Source: Chromatiales bacterium
GTDB lineage: Bacteria > Pseudomonadota > Gammaproteobacteria > Steroidobacterales > GCA-2729495
Direction: 5' to 3'
Length of the DNA: 64,000 nucleotides
Assembly: GCA_016789885.1 (NCBI GenBank)
Contig: JAEUPZ010000014.1
Span: 81,241 to 145,240 of the forward strand
Position 1 is the first letter of the stretch; every line of letters starts with the position of its first letter. Made by a program: the position numbers and the translations under genes. Below, piece by piece: positions 1 through 10,100 of the stretch. The notes under the pieces are model-generated. The model had not been told where the DNA came from and ran no database searches. It was given only the letters and a program-made list of their open reading frames with translations.

Positions 1-192
1 GGCAAGCAGAACGGGATTGCCGGGCCGGTACGCGGGGCCGACGAAGCCCAGGAATGGGACGCGAGCATCGTGGTGCAGGTTGCGGGGGAGCTGGTGGTCG
101 TGGTCCGTGCCGTAGAGCATCGCTCGGCTGACGCGCGCCGCGCGCTGGAACGCTGAGGGAAGATCACCCACTCCGAGATCGTTAGAATTCAC
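1..192 (-). CDS. Partial uracil-DNA-glycosylase-like protein (N-terminus only)
   Basis: Open reading frame entering from the window edge; 64 residues are visible and the C-terminus is missing. The proposed start is GTG at 192, two bases past the SIR2-like gene's stop; an in-frame ATG at 120 is the alternative. The visible end, with the pattern F-L-G-F-V-G-P-A-Y-R-P-G-N-P-V-L-L-A, resembles the first strand of uracil-DNA-glycosylase-superfamily proteins, where such a stretch precedes an NPG-type loop. The deciding loop is outside the window, so this is a resemblance only. Tight spacing suggests one transcript with the upstream SIR2-like gene. Confidence 0.45.
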   Translation of the reverse strand, partial: MNSNDLGVGDLPSAFQRAARVSRAMLYGTDHDHQLPRNLHHDARVPFLGFVGPAYRPGNPVLLA

Positions 193-194
193 GC

Positions 195-1256
195 TCACGT
201 TAGGCGCCTGACGTAGTCGTCGAAGTCATCAAAGTACTCCCATCTGGCGACGGCGACCGACCTCCGTGCAAACAACGTACGCCACTTGGTGAGTACCGCA
301 GGGTTTGGATCTACCACCGTCACGGTCTTCAGCCGTTGGTTCCTGAAGTTCCCGAAAAGTGACCAAGCCATCCTGTCCGCATCGGGCAGGGAGTAGCCGA
401 TCACCACGATGTGCTCGGCCTCATGGAGGTACTCATAAGCAAGTGTCCAGAGGTAGCGGAACAAGCTAATTGAGGTGATGGGCTTGACGGGCAGTGGAGG
501 AACCATAAGCGGGTAGACCGAGTCGGCAGGCTCCGGCGTGCCAGTCTTCGCCAGCCACACTGGGCTAAGCCACACAGGATCTGTCGGGTCGGGTGCGCCG
601 CGAATGATCTTCTCAAAATCCTGCTCTCGGCACCGCCAGTTCACGGAGCCATGAAGTTTGACGAGAAACGGGTACGGGTGAACACCGTCCCGCCTCTCCG
701 GAGCCTCGGCGGACTCCTTGATACGATCGAAGTACACATCCGCTGGTGCGTATGCTGCGAGAAGTTTTCGATCAAGCAGGTCGTCGTAGTTGAACGTGAC
801 GATTCGATCCAGCGCTTTGCTGCGAGTGCCGAGAAGTTCAAGCTTCTTTGCGAATCGCTCGTAGACGTTCGCCGAGTTCTCCTTGGCATGCCGTAGGGCG
901 AAGCACATTAGGTGGGTGATGTGACTTAGCCAAGTGTAGGCATCGATAGACCCTGCTCGTCGGCGCGGGTGAATGGCGTCGATAAACTCCAAGTGACCGA
1001 GCTGGCGGATTACTGCCTGCTCAAGTCCCAGCTCTCTGAAGTCCCCGTCGTCCTGCCAGGTATCGGTGACTATGTCGCGGGACTTCGCTACCCACCGTGG
1101 CTTTATGGGACCAAGGTCCCCGATCCTCTTGCAGAGGCCGTTATCCAATGGGGCGACGGCGTCGGACGGCAGCCGACGCTTCGTGGCGCTGAAAGACGCA
1201 CCTGCACCTAGTACGAAAAGCCGGCTGACGCGCTGGCGATTCTTGGGCTGACGCAT
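195..1256 (-). CDS. SIR2-like (SIR2_2) NAD-binding domain protein
   Basis: 353-residue single-domain protein with a SIR2-type Rossmann fold. Seen in the sequence: GAGAS glycine loop at residues 17-21, FNYDDLLD at 155-162, KLHGSVNW at 200-207 (His202 in the catalytic-His position), VIGYSLPDAD at 285-294 and VVDPNP at 314-319. This is the motif order of SIR2-like proteins found as NAD+-depleting effectors in bacterial anti-phage systems; a defence role here is inference. No transmembrane or HEPN part is visible. G+C is visibly lower than in neighbours (AT-rich third positions), consistent with transfer. It is followed within two bases by a UDG-like ORF and lies 37 bp after the monooxygenase gene. 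Confidence 0.8.
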   Translation of the reverse strand: MRQPKNRQRVSRLFVLGAGASFSATKRRLPSDAVAPLDNGLCKRIGDLGPIKPRWVAKSRDIVTDTWQDDGDFRELGLEQAVIRQLGHLEFIDAIHPRRRAGSIDAYTWLSHITHLMCFALRHAKENSANVYERFAKKLELLGTRSKALDRIVTFNYDDLLDRKLLAAYAPADVYFDRIKESAEAPERRDGVHPYPFLVKLHGSVNWRCREQDFEKIIRGAPDPTDPVWLSPVWLAKTGTPEPADSVYPLMVPPLPVKPITSISLFRYLWTLAYEYLHEAEHIVVIGYSLPDADRMAWSLFGNFRNQRLKTVTVVDPNPAVLTKWRTLFARRSVAVARWEYFDDFDDYVRRLT

Positions 1257-1293
1257 TCTTGTCGCGATCTGGTGGGGATAGCGGCAGTAGCCT

Positions 1294-2316
1294 CTACCGC
1301 AGCGCCGGCACCACCTTCTCCCCGATGATCTTCAGCGCATCCATCGGGTCGTCGTGCAGCCGCAGTGCGATCTCCGTCAGCCCCGCGCGGCCGAAGCGCT
1401 TGAAGCGCTCGATCTCGCGGTCCAGCGCGTCGAGGCCGCCGGTGGAGGTCAGGCCTTCGCACAGCCGCTTCGAGATGCTCTCGGGGATGCCCTTCGGCTT
1501 GCCGGAGCGGTCGAACCAGGCGGCGACGTAGGCGTCGAACTTGTCGCGCACGAGCTGGGTCTCTTCGGGCGAGACGTAGAGGCCGACGAGCTCGGGGTCG
1601 AGCTTCCGGGCGCGCCACGGCAGCTCGCGGGTCGACTCGCGGTAGGCCTCGGCGGCGTCGGCCTTGATGTGCCAGGCCCAGAAGGTGTTCACGCGCAGGG
1701 GGGCGGCGCCGGCGTCGCGCTTGGCGCGGCCGGCATTCACCTCGACCATGGCGGGCTCGATGATCTCGGGCGGCGTGCAGCCGACGAAGACGCCGTCGGC
1801 GACGCGGGCCTCCATGCGCATCATCTGGGCGCGGTAGGCGGTGCCGTAGACGAAGGCCGGCGGCGCCTTGAGCCAGTCGTAGGCGCAGGGGAAGTCGACG
1901 CTGAAGTCCTCGCCCTTGTAGGGCGTGGCGAGGTCGCGGTGGGCGGCCTTGCGCACGATCTCGATGGCCTCGCGCACGGCGCGGACGATCTTCGGCGGCT
2001 TGTGCAGCACCATGGCGTCGAGGTTGCCCTCGCCGGCGCCCATGGCGACCATCGCGCGCCCGTCGCTCATCTCGTTGAGGCTGAGCAGGGCGTTGGCGAT
2101 CTTCATCGGATGCATCTCGAACGGGCTCACCGCGAGGGCGCCGAGCTTGATGCGCTTCGTCGTCTGGGCCAGCGGCACCAGGCTGAGGAAGGCGTCCCAG
2201 TGGGCGAAGTAGTTCGAGGTCCAGATGGCCCGGATGCCCATCCGCTCGGCGGCCTGGCCGAGTTCCGCGACCTGGGTGGGGGTGAGGTTCGGTTCGAGGA
2301 TGATGTCGACTTCCAC
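1294..2316 (-). CDS. LLM-class flavin-dependent oxidoreductase
   Basis: 340 residues, the usual length of luciferase-like (TIM-barrel) F420/FMN-dependent oxidoreductases. Family signs: an early beta strand with ILEPNLTPTQVAELGQAAERMG, an IWTSNYFAHWDAF segment, and conserved blocks R-I-K-L-G-A-L-A-V-S and AMGAGEGN around residues 55-100 that contribute to flavin binding. Start is GTG at 2316 (MEVDII...); no other in-frame start fits the barrel better. The substrate cannot be read from the sequence. It stands alone between the foreign-looking SIR2-like gene and the DUF255 gene. The 231 bp between it and the DUF255 stop holds no gene I can support. Confidence 0.85.
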   Translation of the reverse strand: MEVDIILEPNLTPTQVAELGQAAERMGIRAIWTSNYFAHWDAFLSLVPLAQTTKRIKLGALAVSPFEMHPMKIANALLSLNEMSDGRAMVAMGAGEGNLDAMVLHKPPKIVRAVREAIEIVRKAAHRDLATPYKGEDFSVDFPCAYDWLKAPPAFVYGTAYRAQMMRMEARVADGVFVGCTPPEIIEPAMVEVNAGRAKRDAGAAPLRVNTFWAWHIKADAAEAYRESTRELPWRARKLDPELVGLYVSPEETQLVRDKFDAYVAAWFDRSGKPKGIPESISKRLCEGLTSTGGLDALDREIERFKRFGRAGLTEIALRLHDDPMDALKIIGEKVVPALR

Positions 2317-2547
2317 GGCGGGTCCCGGACGGCTTTGGGGGGCGGGAAGGATAGAGCCTCGCCCGCCCCGGGCGCCAGCCGGACCGGGGGGCGGGGCCCC
2401 GCGGAAGGTGCCCGCAACATGCCGGCATTACGGCACTTGGTTCGGCCCGAGCCCAACTGGAAATCCCAGGACCGGCACTTTCGGCCCCTTGGGAGCTGGC
2501 GGCCCTGTCGGCCGCGGGATCGCGCCGCAGGCGCCCCGCAGGCCGCC

Positions 2548-4620
2548 TCAGTCATTGGCCAGCGCCGCCACCAGGGCCGGCAGGTCGGACACCGGCGGGC
2601 TGCAGGCGGGGCCGCGGCAGATCCAGGCGGTGACGGTCTCGCCAGGCACCTTGTCGGCCAGGGCCGGCGGCAGACCCGGCGCGTCCGGCGGGATGACCAG
2701 CACGATGCGCCGCGGGTGGTAGGCGGCCGTCAGTGCGGCCCGGAACGGCGCCGCGGCCTCGGCGTCGCCGCGCACGATGACGATGGCCGGGGGCTTCAGC
2801 CAGTCCTCCAGGGCATTCAGCAAGGTCGCGTGGCCGTGGGGGTATTCCACCAGGGCCGGCCAGCCGGCCCGGAGCGTGCGTTCGGCTGCCGCGAGGTAGC
2901 GGGGTTCGGCCAGCAGCCAGCCGAGCCGCAGCAGCGCGCCGGCGGCCACGCCGTTGCCCGAGGGCGTGGCCTCGTCGCTGAAGGGCCGCGAGCGGTGCAG
3001 CAGCGGCTCGTGGTCGTGGGCGGTGAACCAGAAGCCGCCGAGCTCCGTCGACTCGAAGTCGGCCAGCAGCCGCTCGGCGAGCCAGGTGGCGTCGGCGAGC
3101 ACCTCCGGGTCGAAGCGGGCCTGCAGCAGCTCGAGGCTCGCGTCCAGCAGGTACGCGTAGTCGTCGAGGTAGGCCCGCAGCGGCCCGGGACCCGCGTCGG
3201 TGCCGGTGGCGAGCAGGTGGTCGGCCGTGCGCAGCCGGGTGCGGATGAAGGCCGCCGCGGCCAGGGCCGCATCGATGAAGTCGTCCCGGTTCAGGATGCG
3301 GCTGGCGATGGCGAGGCCGCGGATCATCAGCGCGTTCCAGCTGGTCAGGATCTTCTCGTCCCTGCCCGGGCGCACGCGTGCCTCGCGGGCGGCCAGCAGC
3401 TTTGCCCGGGCGCTGGCCAGCAGTTCGCGGACGCGGGGCAGCGGCAGGTCCAGGGTCTCCGCCACGGCGGTGTCCGGTGCGTACACCGACAGGTGCCAGG
3501 CGCTGAGGTCGTGGTGCGGCTCGAAGAAGTTCGCGGCCCGGTCGAGGCCGAAGTGGGGCGCTGCCACGGCGTATTCGTCGGCCGTGAGCACGGCGCGGGC
3601 CTCGTCCGGCGTCCACAGGTAGTACTTGCCCTCGACGCCTTCGCTGTCGGCGTCGAGGCTCGCGTAGAACGCGCCGCCCGGGGCGCGCAGCTCCCGCAGC
3701 GCCCAGCCGCCGATGCTGCGGGCGACGCTGCCGAAGGCCTCGTCGCCGCCCACCTGGTACAGCTGCGCGTAGAGCGCCAGCAGCGGGCCGTTGTCGTAGA
3801 GCATCTTCTCGAAGTGGGGGATGCGCCACTCGCCGTCCACGGAGTAGCGGTAGAAGCCGCCGCCCAGCTGGTCGTTGATGCCGCCTTCGGCCATGCGCGC
3901 CAGCGTCAGCGCGGCGAGGTACAGGGCGTCCTTGTCGGGCGCCTGGCTGCGGGCCGTGCCGTGCCAGTGGCGCAGCAGCCGGTCGATGAGCGTCGGGTGC
4001 GGAAACTTCGGCGCCCGGCCGAAACCGCCGTGCTCGCGGTCCACCTGCTGCCCGGCGAGTTGCCGGAAGGCCGTCAGGGGCGACGCGTCCAGTTCGACGT
4101 CGCCGGCCGGCGGCAGCTCCAGCTGGTCGAAGGCATCGCGCAGCGCCGCGGCCTGCCCGTCGAGTTCCGTGCGGTGGCTCGCGTAGTAGTCGGCGACCCG
4201 CACCAGCAGGTCGCGGAAGGCCGGCATGCCCTGTCGTGGCTCCGGCGGAAAGTAGGTGCCACCAAAGAACGGCGCATGCTCGCCCGGCGTCAGGAACATG
4301 GTCAGCGGCCAGCCACCCGGCCGCTGGGCAATGAAGTGGTGGGCCGTCTGGTAGATGCGGTCGAGGTCGGGCCGCTCCTCGCGGTCCACCTTGATGTTCA
4401 CGAAGCGCTCGTTCATGACCGCGGCGGTGGCCGGGTCCTCGAACGATTCGTGGGCCATCACATGGCACCAGTGGCAGGCCGAGTAGCCGATGGAGAGCAG
4501 GATCGGCCGGCCGGATTCCCGCGCCAGTGCCAGCGCCTCGGGACCCCACGGATGCCAGTCCACCGGGTTGCCGGCGTGCTGGCGGAGATACGGGCTCGTC
4601 GCGTCGGCCAGGCGGTTCAT
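2548..4620 (-). CDS. Thioredoxin-domain DUF255 protein (YyaL/SSP411 family)
   Basis: 690 residues, standard for the family. The N-terminal thioredoxin-like domain (about 1-160) begins [14 protein letters not shown] and carries C-H-W-C at 49-52; the rest is an alpha/alpha-toroid resembling glycan-processing enzymes (for example HFEKMLYDN and SLDADSEG). The exact reaction is unknown for the family. Start set at the ATG at 4620, since the family begins MNRL...SPYL; the ATG at 4638 would add six residues not seen in homologues. A TAGGCT -10-like box ends 8 bp before 4620, suggesting a leaderless start. Divergent from the small metalloprotease-like gene at 4677. Confidence 0.88.
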   Translation of the reverse strand: MNRLADATSPYLRQHAGNPVDWHPWGPEALALARESGRPILLSIGYSACHWCHVMAHESFEDPATAAVMNERFVNIKVDREERPDLDRIYQTAHHFIAQRPGGWPLTMFLTPGEHAPFFGGTYFPPEPRQGMPAFRDLLVRVADYYASHRTELDGQAAALRDAFDQLELPPAGDVELDASPLTAFRQLAGQQVDREHGGFGRAPKFPHPTLIDRLLRHWHGTARSQAPDKDALYLAALTLARMAEGGINDQLGGGFYRYSVDGEWRIPHFEKMLYDNGPLLALYAQLYQVGGDEAFGSVARSIGGWALRELRAPGGAFYASLDADSEGVEGKYYLWTPDEARAVLTADEYAVAAPHFGLDRAANFFEPHHDLSAWHLSVYAPDTAVAETLDLPLPRVRELLASARAKLLAAREARVRPGRDEKILTSWNALMIRGLAIASRILNRDDFIDAALAAAAFIRTRLRTADHLLATGTDAGPGPLRAYLDDYAYLLDASLELLQARFDPEVLADATWLAERLLADFESTELGGFWFTAHDHEPLLHRSRPFSDEATPSGNGVAAGALLRLGWLLAEPRYLAAAERTLRAGWPALVEYPHGHATLLNALEDWLKPPAIVIVRGDAEAAAPFRAALTAAYHPRRIVLVIPPDAPGLPPALADKVPGETVTAWICRGPACSPPVSDLPALVAALAND

Positions 4621-4663
4621 GGCGGCGGAGCCTAGCATGGGCGTGACAGGCGCCCGCGTCCCG

Positions 4664-4669
4664 CATACT
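4664..4669 (+). promoter_or_regulatory. -10-like box for the 4677 gene
   Basis: CATACT with GTGACA (4643-4648) 15 bp upstream. The ATG follows after 7 bp, so transcription would begin at or next to the start codon (leaderless). Confidence 0.4.
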
Positions 4670-4676
4670 GCCGGCC

Positions 4677-5162
4677 ATGGGATACCGCGTCGCGAGCCTC
4701 GCCGTGCCGCTGCTGCTGCCGGTGGCCACGGCCTGGGTGCGCCGCCTCGAGCGGCGCGCGCTGCGTGACGGCGCGCCGCTGGACCCGGCTCTGCAGGCGC
4801 TGGCCGTGCGCATGGGACTGCGTCATCCGGACCGGGTACGGGTCCTCGCGCTGCCCGCGGTGCCGTGGCGGTGGCCGGGGTGGCTCGCAGAGCCGCTGGC
4901 GCGGCTGGGCCTGGGGCCCGCCGCGGTGGCCGGCCTCACGGCGGGTTACGGCATCCTGGTCCGCGCGGACCGGCGGCATGACCGGGCCCTGCTGCTGCAC
5001 GAGCTGGCCCACGCGCGGCAGTACGAGCGGGCCGGCGGCGTCGCACCGTTCCTGCGGGTCTACCTGAACGATTGTGCCCGCTGGGGTTACGCGGGCAGCG
5101 TGCTCGAACGCGAGGCGCGGTGGCGCTCGGCGCGCCTGGGCGACACGCGGCGGCCGGGCTGA
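4677..5162 (+). CDS. Small zincin-like protein with HELAH motif
   Basis: 161 residues, not recognised as a named family. A hydrophobic N-terminus ([17 protein letters not shown]) may be a signal or anchor. The middle has H-E-L-A-H-A-R-Q-Y (about residues 109-117), followed by [23 protein letters not shown], where a Glu about 30 residues on could be the third zinc ligand. This resembles the DUF4157-type HExxH...E arrangement of gluzincins; peptidase activity is inference. It is divergent from DUF255 and convergent with the small ORF at 5167, with no operon partner. A similar HELGH protein occurs at 61232. Confidence 0.6.
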   Translation: MGYRVASLAVPLLLPVATAWVRRLERRALRDGAPLDPALQALAVRMGLRHPDRVRVLALPAVPWRWPGWLAEPLARLGLGPAAVAGLTAGYGILVRADRRHDRALLLHELAHARQYERAGGVAPFLRVYLNDCARWGYAGSVLEREARWRSARLGDTRRPG

Positions 5163-5166
5163 GGGG

Positions 5167-5382
5167 CTACTCCTCGGGCGGATTCTCTTCGGCGCTCCAC
5201 TGGCGGCGATGCGCCTCCTGGGCCGCGGCCCGCACGCCGCTGTGGCGGTTCTGCAGCAGCAGGGACGACGGGTCGCAGACCTGGGCGCGGAGCAGCCCCA
5301 GGTCAACGGCCGCATCGAACAGGCTCGGATACCAGGTCCGCCAGTTCGGGAGCAGCGCCTCGACTTCCTGCCGTAAGGTCAT
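5167..5382 (-). CDS. Hypothetical small protein
   Basis: 71 residues, acidic and hydrophilic, no membrane segment (MTLRQEVEALLPNW...AEENPPEE). I do not recognise a family. The ATG at 5382 is preceded by GAAGG about 8 bp upstream, a usable ribosome binding site, which supports a real gene. It ends 4 bp after the zincin-like gene on the opposite strand and is divergent from lgt; the gap 5383-5494 holds the lgt promoter. Confidence 0.5.
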   Translation of the reverse strand: MTLRQEVEALLPNWRTWYPSLFDAAVDLGLLRAQVCDPSSLLLQNRHSGVRAAAQEAHRRQWSAEENPPEE

Positions 5383-5479
5383 GCATCACCTTCCGGCCCG
5401 ATCCTAGCGCAGCCTCGTGACCGGTGCCTACCACGCAATCCCGCCCGTTGCGTGGCGTTATGTGGACTGCCGCCGCTGC

Positions 5480-5485
5480 TAGACT
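5480..5485 (+). promoter_or_regulatory. -10-like box of lgt
   Basis: TAGACT, 9 bp before the lgt ATG. A weak TTATGT (5458-5463) is 16 bp upstream. The very short leader has no Shine-Dalgarno sequence. Confidence 0.35.
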
Positions 5486-5494
5486 GGCGCCCCT

Positions 5495-6361
5495 ATGTGG
5501 GAATACCCCGGATTCGACCCCGTCGCCCTGCAGCTGGGCCCGCTGGCTGTCCGCTGGTACGGGCTGACCTACCTCGTCGGCATTGGCGGGGCCTGGTGGC
5601 TCGCCCGGCACCGCGCGCAGCAGCCCGGCGCCGTGGTCACCGCCAGCCAGGTGGACGACCTGGTCTTCTACGTGGCGCTGGGCGTCATCCTCGGCGGCCG
5701 CATCGGCTACATGTTCTTCTACGGCTTCGACCAGCTGGTCCAGAACCCGCTGAACCTGCTGCGCATCTGGGAGGGCGGCATGTCCTTCCACGGCGGTCTG
5801 CTGGGCGTGATCCTCGCCTTCGTGCTCTACGCCCGGAAGATCGGCGCGAACTACATCGACGTCGCCGACTTCTCGGCGCCCATGGTGCCCATCGGCCTGG
5901 GGGCCGGGCGCATCGGCAACTTCATCAACGGCGAGCTGTGGGGCAAGCCCACCGACAGCCCCTTCGGCATGCTCGTGCGCACGGCCGACCTGCCGCGGGA
6001 GTCGGCCTGGGGCGTCGAGGGCATCTGCCAGCAGTTGGGCGTGGCGCCCTGCGAGATCCGCCTCTACCCGACGCAACTCCTCGAGTTCGCCCTCGAGGGT
6101 GTCGCGCTCTTCACGATCCTGTGGCTATTTTCGTCGCGCCGGCGGCCGCGGCTCGCGGTGGCGGCCCTGTTCCTGCTCTGCTACGGCGTGTTCCGGTTCG
6201 GCGTCGAGTTCCTGCGCCTGCCGGATGCCCACATCGGCTACCTGGCCTTCGGCTGGCTCACCATGGGCCAGGTGCTGACCTTGCCCATGATCCTCGGCGG
6301 TGCGGCCGGGCTTGCCTTCGCGTATCGCCGCGGCGGCCTCCCCGCCCGCCAGCGCGCCTGA
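5495..6361 (+). CDS. lgt: Prolipoprotein diacylglyceryl transferase
   Basis: 288 residues. Integral inner-membrane enzyme that moves diacylglycerol from phosphatidylglycerol onto the lipobox cysteine of prolipoproteins, the first step of lipoprotein maturation. Diagnostic segments are visible: [11 protein letters not shown] near the N-terminus, SFHGGLLG (with the catalytic-type His), and the family signature [13 protein letters not shown] with its essential Arg and Glu; about seven hydrophobic segments. ATG at 5495 gives the expected [17 protein letters not shown] start. thyA begins 10 bp after its stop, so the two are probably co-transcribed, a common pairing in Proteobacteria. Substrates in this window include LolB and RlpA. 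Confidence 0.97.
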   Translation: MWEYPGFDPVALQLGPLAVRWYGLTYLVGIGGAWWLARHRAQQPGAVVTASQVDDLVFYVALGVILGGRIGYMFFYGFDQLVQNPLNLLRIWEGGMSFHGGLLGVILAFVLYARKIGANYIDVADFSAPMVPIGLGAGRIGNFINGELWGKPTDSPFGMLVRTADLPRESAWGVEGICQQLGVAPCEIRLYPTQLLEFALEGVALFTILWLFSSRRRPRLAVAALFLLCYGVFRFGVEFLRLPDAHIGYLAFGWLTMGQVLTLPMILGGAAGLAFAYRRGGLPARQRA

Positions 6362-6371
6362 TACCACGACG

Positions 6372-7166
6372 ATGCAGCAGTACCACGACCTGATGCGCCA
6401 CGTGCGCGACCACGGCGTCCGCAAGACCGACCGTACCGGTACCGGCACGCTGTCGGTCTTCGGCCACCAGATGCGCTTCGACCTCGCCGAGGGCTTCCCC
6501 CTCGTGACGACGAAGAAGCTCCACACGCGCTCGATCATCCACGAGCTGCTGTGGTTCCTGAAGGGCAGCACCAACATCGGCTACCTGCGCGAGAACCGCG
6601 TCACCATCTGGGACGAGTGGGCCGACGCGAACGGCGACCTCGGTCCCGTCTACGGCGCCCAGTGGCGCTCGTGGCCGACGCCGGACGGCGGCCACGTGGA
6701 CCAGATCCGCCAGGCCATCGACACGATCCGCCGCGACCCCGACTCGCGGCGCATCATCGTCAGTGCCTGGAACGTCGGCGAGATCCCCAAGATGCGGCTG
6801 GCGCCGTGCCACGCGCTGTTCCAGTTCTGGGTGGGCGAGGGGCGGCTCTCGTGCCAGCTCTACCAGCGCAGCGCCGACATCTTCCTCGGCGTGCCCTTCA
6901 ACATCGCGAGCTACGCGCTGCTCACCTGCATGGTCGCCCAGCAGACCGACCTGGTGCCCGGCGACTTCGTCTGGACGGGCGGCGACTGCCACCTGTACCT
7001 GAACCACCTCGAGCAGGCCGACGAGCAGCTCGCGCGCACGCCATACCCGCTGCCGCAGCTCCGTTTCCGGAGGCGCCCGCCCACGATCTTCGACTACGAG
7101 TTCGACGACTTCGAGATTGTCGGCTACGAGTCGCACCCGCACATCAAGGCGCCGGTGGCGGTGTAG
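6372..7166 (+). CDS. thyA: Thymidylate synthase
   Basis: 264 residues, the same length as E. coli ThyA. Converts dUMP to dTMP using methylene-tetrahydrofolate, in the cytoplasm. Catalytic Cys146 lies in [11 protein letters not shown]; also R-T-G-T-G (residues 21-25), the dUMP-binding [16 protein letters not shown] block, and the family-typical C-terminal KAPVAV. Start is the ATG at 6372 (MQQYHDLM); an upstream in-frame start would overlap lgt and add residues not found in the family. It ends 7 bp before the stop of the opposing RND permease gene. Confidence 0.97.
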   Translation: MQQYHDLMRHVRDHGVRKTDRTGTGTLSVFGHQMRFDLAEGFPLVTTKKLHTRSIIHELLWFLKGSTNIGYLRENRVTIWDEWADANGDLGPVYGAQWRSWPTPDGGHVDQIRQAIDTIRRDPDSRRIIVSAWNVGEIPKMRLAPCHALFQFWVGEGRLSCQLYQRSADIFLGVPFNIASYALLTCMVAQQTDLVPGDFVWTGGDCHLYLNHLEQADEQLARTPYPLPQLRFRRRPPTIFDYEFDDFEIVGYESHPHIKAPVAV

Positions 7167-7173
7167 GGCAGGG

Positions 7174-10100
7174 TCAGTGGCCGGCAGCTGCCCCGGACGA
7201 CGGCGCAGCGCCGTCCCGGTACCGGTCGTCGCCGCGATCCACCAGTCCGCGGACCACCACGTAGAACACCGGCGTCAGGAAGAGCCCGATCAGGGTGACG
7301 CCGAGCATGCCGCCGAAGACGACGGTGCCGAGCACCTGCCGCATCTCCGCGCCGGCGCCGCTGGCGAGTACCAGCGGCACGACGCCGAAGATCAGCGCGA
7401 AGGACGTCATCAGGATGGGCCGGAGGCGCTGCCGGGCGGCCTCCGTCGCGGCGGTCCGGCGGTCCTGGCCCGTGGCCTCGTGCTGCCGGGCGAATTCGAC
7501 GATCAGGATGGCGTTCTTGCTGGCGAGGCCGATCAGCACCACCGAGCCGACCTGGGCGAGGATGTCGAGCGCCATGCCGCGCAGGAGCAGGGCGAGCAGG
7601 CCGAAGAGCAGGCACAGGGGCACGATCAGCACGATGGCGAGCGGCAGCGACCAGCTCTCGTACTGGGCCGTCAGCACGAGAAACACGAACAGCACGCAGA
7701 GGGGGAACACGAACAGCGCGAAGTTCGTGCCCTGGGTCTGCTGGTAGGCGAGCTCCGTCCATTCGTAGCCGATACCCGACGGCAGCACCTGGCGAGCGAG
7801 GCGCTCCATGGTGGCGATGGCCTGGCCCGTGCTGCGCCCGGGCGGCGTGCCGAACTGGAGTTCCGCGGCGGGGTACAGGTTGTGTCGCACGACGCGGTCG
7901 GGGCCCGCGCTCGGCACCACCTTCACGATGGAGCCGAGGGGCACCATCTCGCCGTCGGCGTTGCGGGTCTGCAGGCGCGCGATGTCCCCGGGCTCGAGCC
8001 GGAAGGGCCCGTCGGCCTGGGCCGTGACGCGGTAGTTGCGACCGAACAGCGTGAAGTCGTTGACGTAGGCCGAGCCCATGAACACCTGCAGCGTGTCGAA
8101 CACGTTCGACACGGGCACGTTCATCATCTCGGCCCGGGTGCGGTCGACGTCGAGGTAGTACTGGGGCGACGCCGTGCTGAACAGCGTGAACGGCCGCGCG
8201 ACTTCGCCGGTAGCCGCCGCGGCGCCGGCCAGCTGCCAGGTCGCGGCCTCCAGGGCCGCCAGGCCCTGGCCGCTGCGGTCCTCGACCATCATCTTGAAGT
8301 CGCCGCCGTTGCCGATGCCGCGCACCGGCGGCGGCGGCACCACGAAGAGGGTCCCCTCCTGGATGCTGCTGAACTTGCGGTTCAGGTCGGCGGCGATGGC
8401 GGCGGCCGAGAGGCGGCTGCCCCGCTCTTCGAAGGGCTTCAGGCCCACGAAGACCGTGCCGGACTGGGTCGCGTTCGAACTCGTGGCGACGGAGAAGCCG
8501 GAGAACGCCACTATCCGCTCGGCACCCGGCGTCTCGAGGGCCATCGCCGTGGCGCGCTGGACCACCGCCGTCGTGCGTTCCAGGGATGATCCCTTGGGCA
8601 GTTCCACCAGGGTGATCACGTAGCCCTGGTCCTGCTGGGGAATGAAGCCGCCGGGCACGAACTCGAAAAGCACCCCGGTGGCGGCCAGCAGCAGGGCGAA
8701 GACGCCCAGCGCCACCCGGGGCATGTGGACCACGCGCTGCACGATGCCGAAGTACGCCGCCTGCAGCGCGCCGAAGCCGCGGTTGAACGCACGGAACGCG
8801 CCTCCCAGCACCCGCTCGAAGAGGCGGTCGATGGCATCCTTAGGGGCATGGGGTGCCCGCAGCAGCAGGGCGCCCAGCGCCGGGCTCAGGGTCAGCGACA
8901 CCAGCGCCGAGATCACCGTGGCCGAGGCGATGGTCAGCGCAAACTGCCGGAAGAACTGGCCGGTGATGCCGCCGATGAAGGCCGTCGGCACGAACACCGC
9001 CACCAGCACCAGCGCGATGGAGACCAGCGCCGAGCCGACCTCGGTCATGGTCTGCAGCGCAGCGTCCCGGGGGCCGAGGCCCTGCTCGAGGTTCCGTTCG
9101 ATGTTCTCGACCACCACGATGGCGTCGTCGACGACGATGCCGATGGCGAGCACCAGGCCGAAGAGCGTCAGGTTGTTCAGCGAGAAGCCGAAGGCCGCCA
9201 TGACGGCGAAGGTGCCGATCAGCGAGATCGGGATGGCCAGCACCGGCACGATGGCCGCCCGCCAGTTCTGCAGGAAGACGAGGATGACGAGCACGACGAG
9301 GGCCGTGGCCTCGAAGATCGTCGTGTACACCGCGTCGACCGACTGGGCGATGAACTCCGTCGGGTTGTAGACGATGCGGTAGGCGAGCCCCGGCGGGAAG
9401 TCACGCGACAGCTCCGCCATGGTCTCCTTCACGCGCTCGGCGGTGGCCAGTGCGTTGCTGCCCGGCCGCTGGAACATCACCAGCGCGACAGCCGGCTGGC
9501 CGTCGAGGAAGCTGTTGGTCTGGTAGTCCCGGGCGCCGAGCTCGACGCGCCCGACGTCGCGCAGGCGCGTCAGGCGGCCCTCGGTGCCGGACTTGATGAT
9601 GACGTCGCTGAACTCGTCGGGCGTGCGCAGCCGCCCCTGGCTGTTCAGCGTCAGCTGGAAGGCCTGCCCGGAGGGTGTCGGTGGCTCGCCCAGCGAACCG
9701 CCGGCCACCTGCACGTTCTGGCCCCGCAGCGCCCCGACCACGTCGGTGGCCGTGACGTTGCGGGCCGCCATGCGGTCCGGGTCGAGCCAGACCCGCATGC
9801 TGTACTCGCGGGCGCCCACGATGTTGAGCGTGCCGACGCCGTCGAGGCGCGCCAGCACGTCGCGGATTCGCAGCGAGGCGTAGTTCGAGATGTAGAGCTG
9901 GTCGAGGGAGTTGTCGGGCGACTCGAGGTGCACCACGATCATCAGGTCGGGCGACGTCTTCTGCGTGACGATGCCGAGCCGCCGTACGTCCTCCGGCAGG
10001 CGCGACTCGGCGATGGAGACGCGGTTCTGCACCAGCACCTGGGCGATGTCGAGGTCGGTGCCCACGGCGAAGGTGATGGTCAGCGTCATCACGCCGTCGG

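Noticed and set aside
1354..4635. 1093-codon open frame on the plus strand
   Set aside because: Antisense to the monooxygenase and DUF255 genes; composition is the Gly/Val/Arg/Gln-rich kind produced by GC-rich shadows, and no domain is visible.
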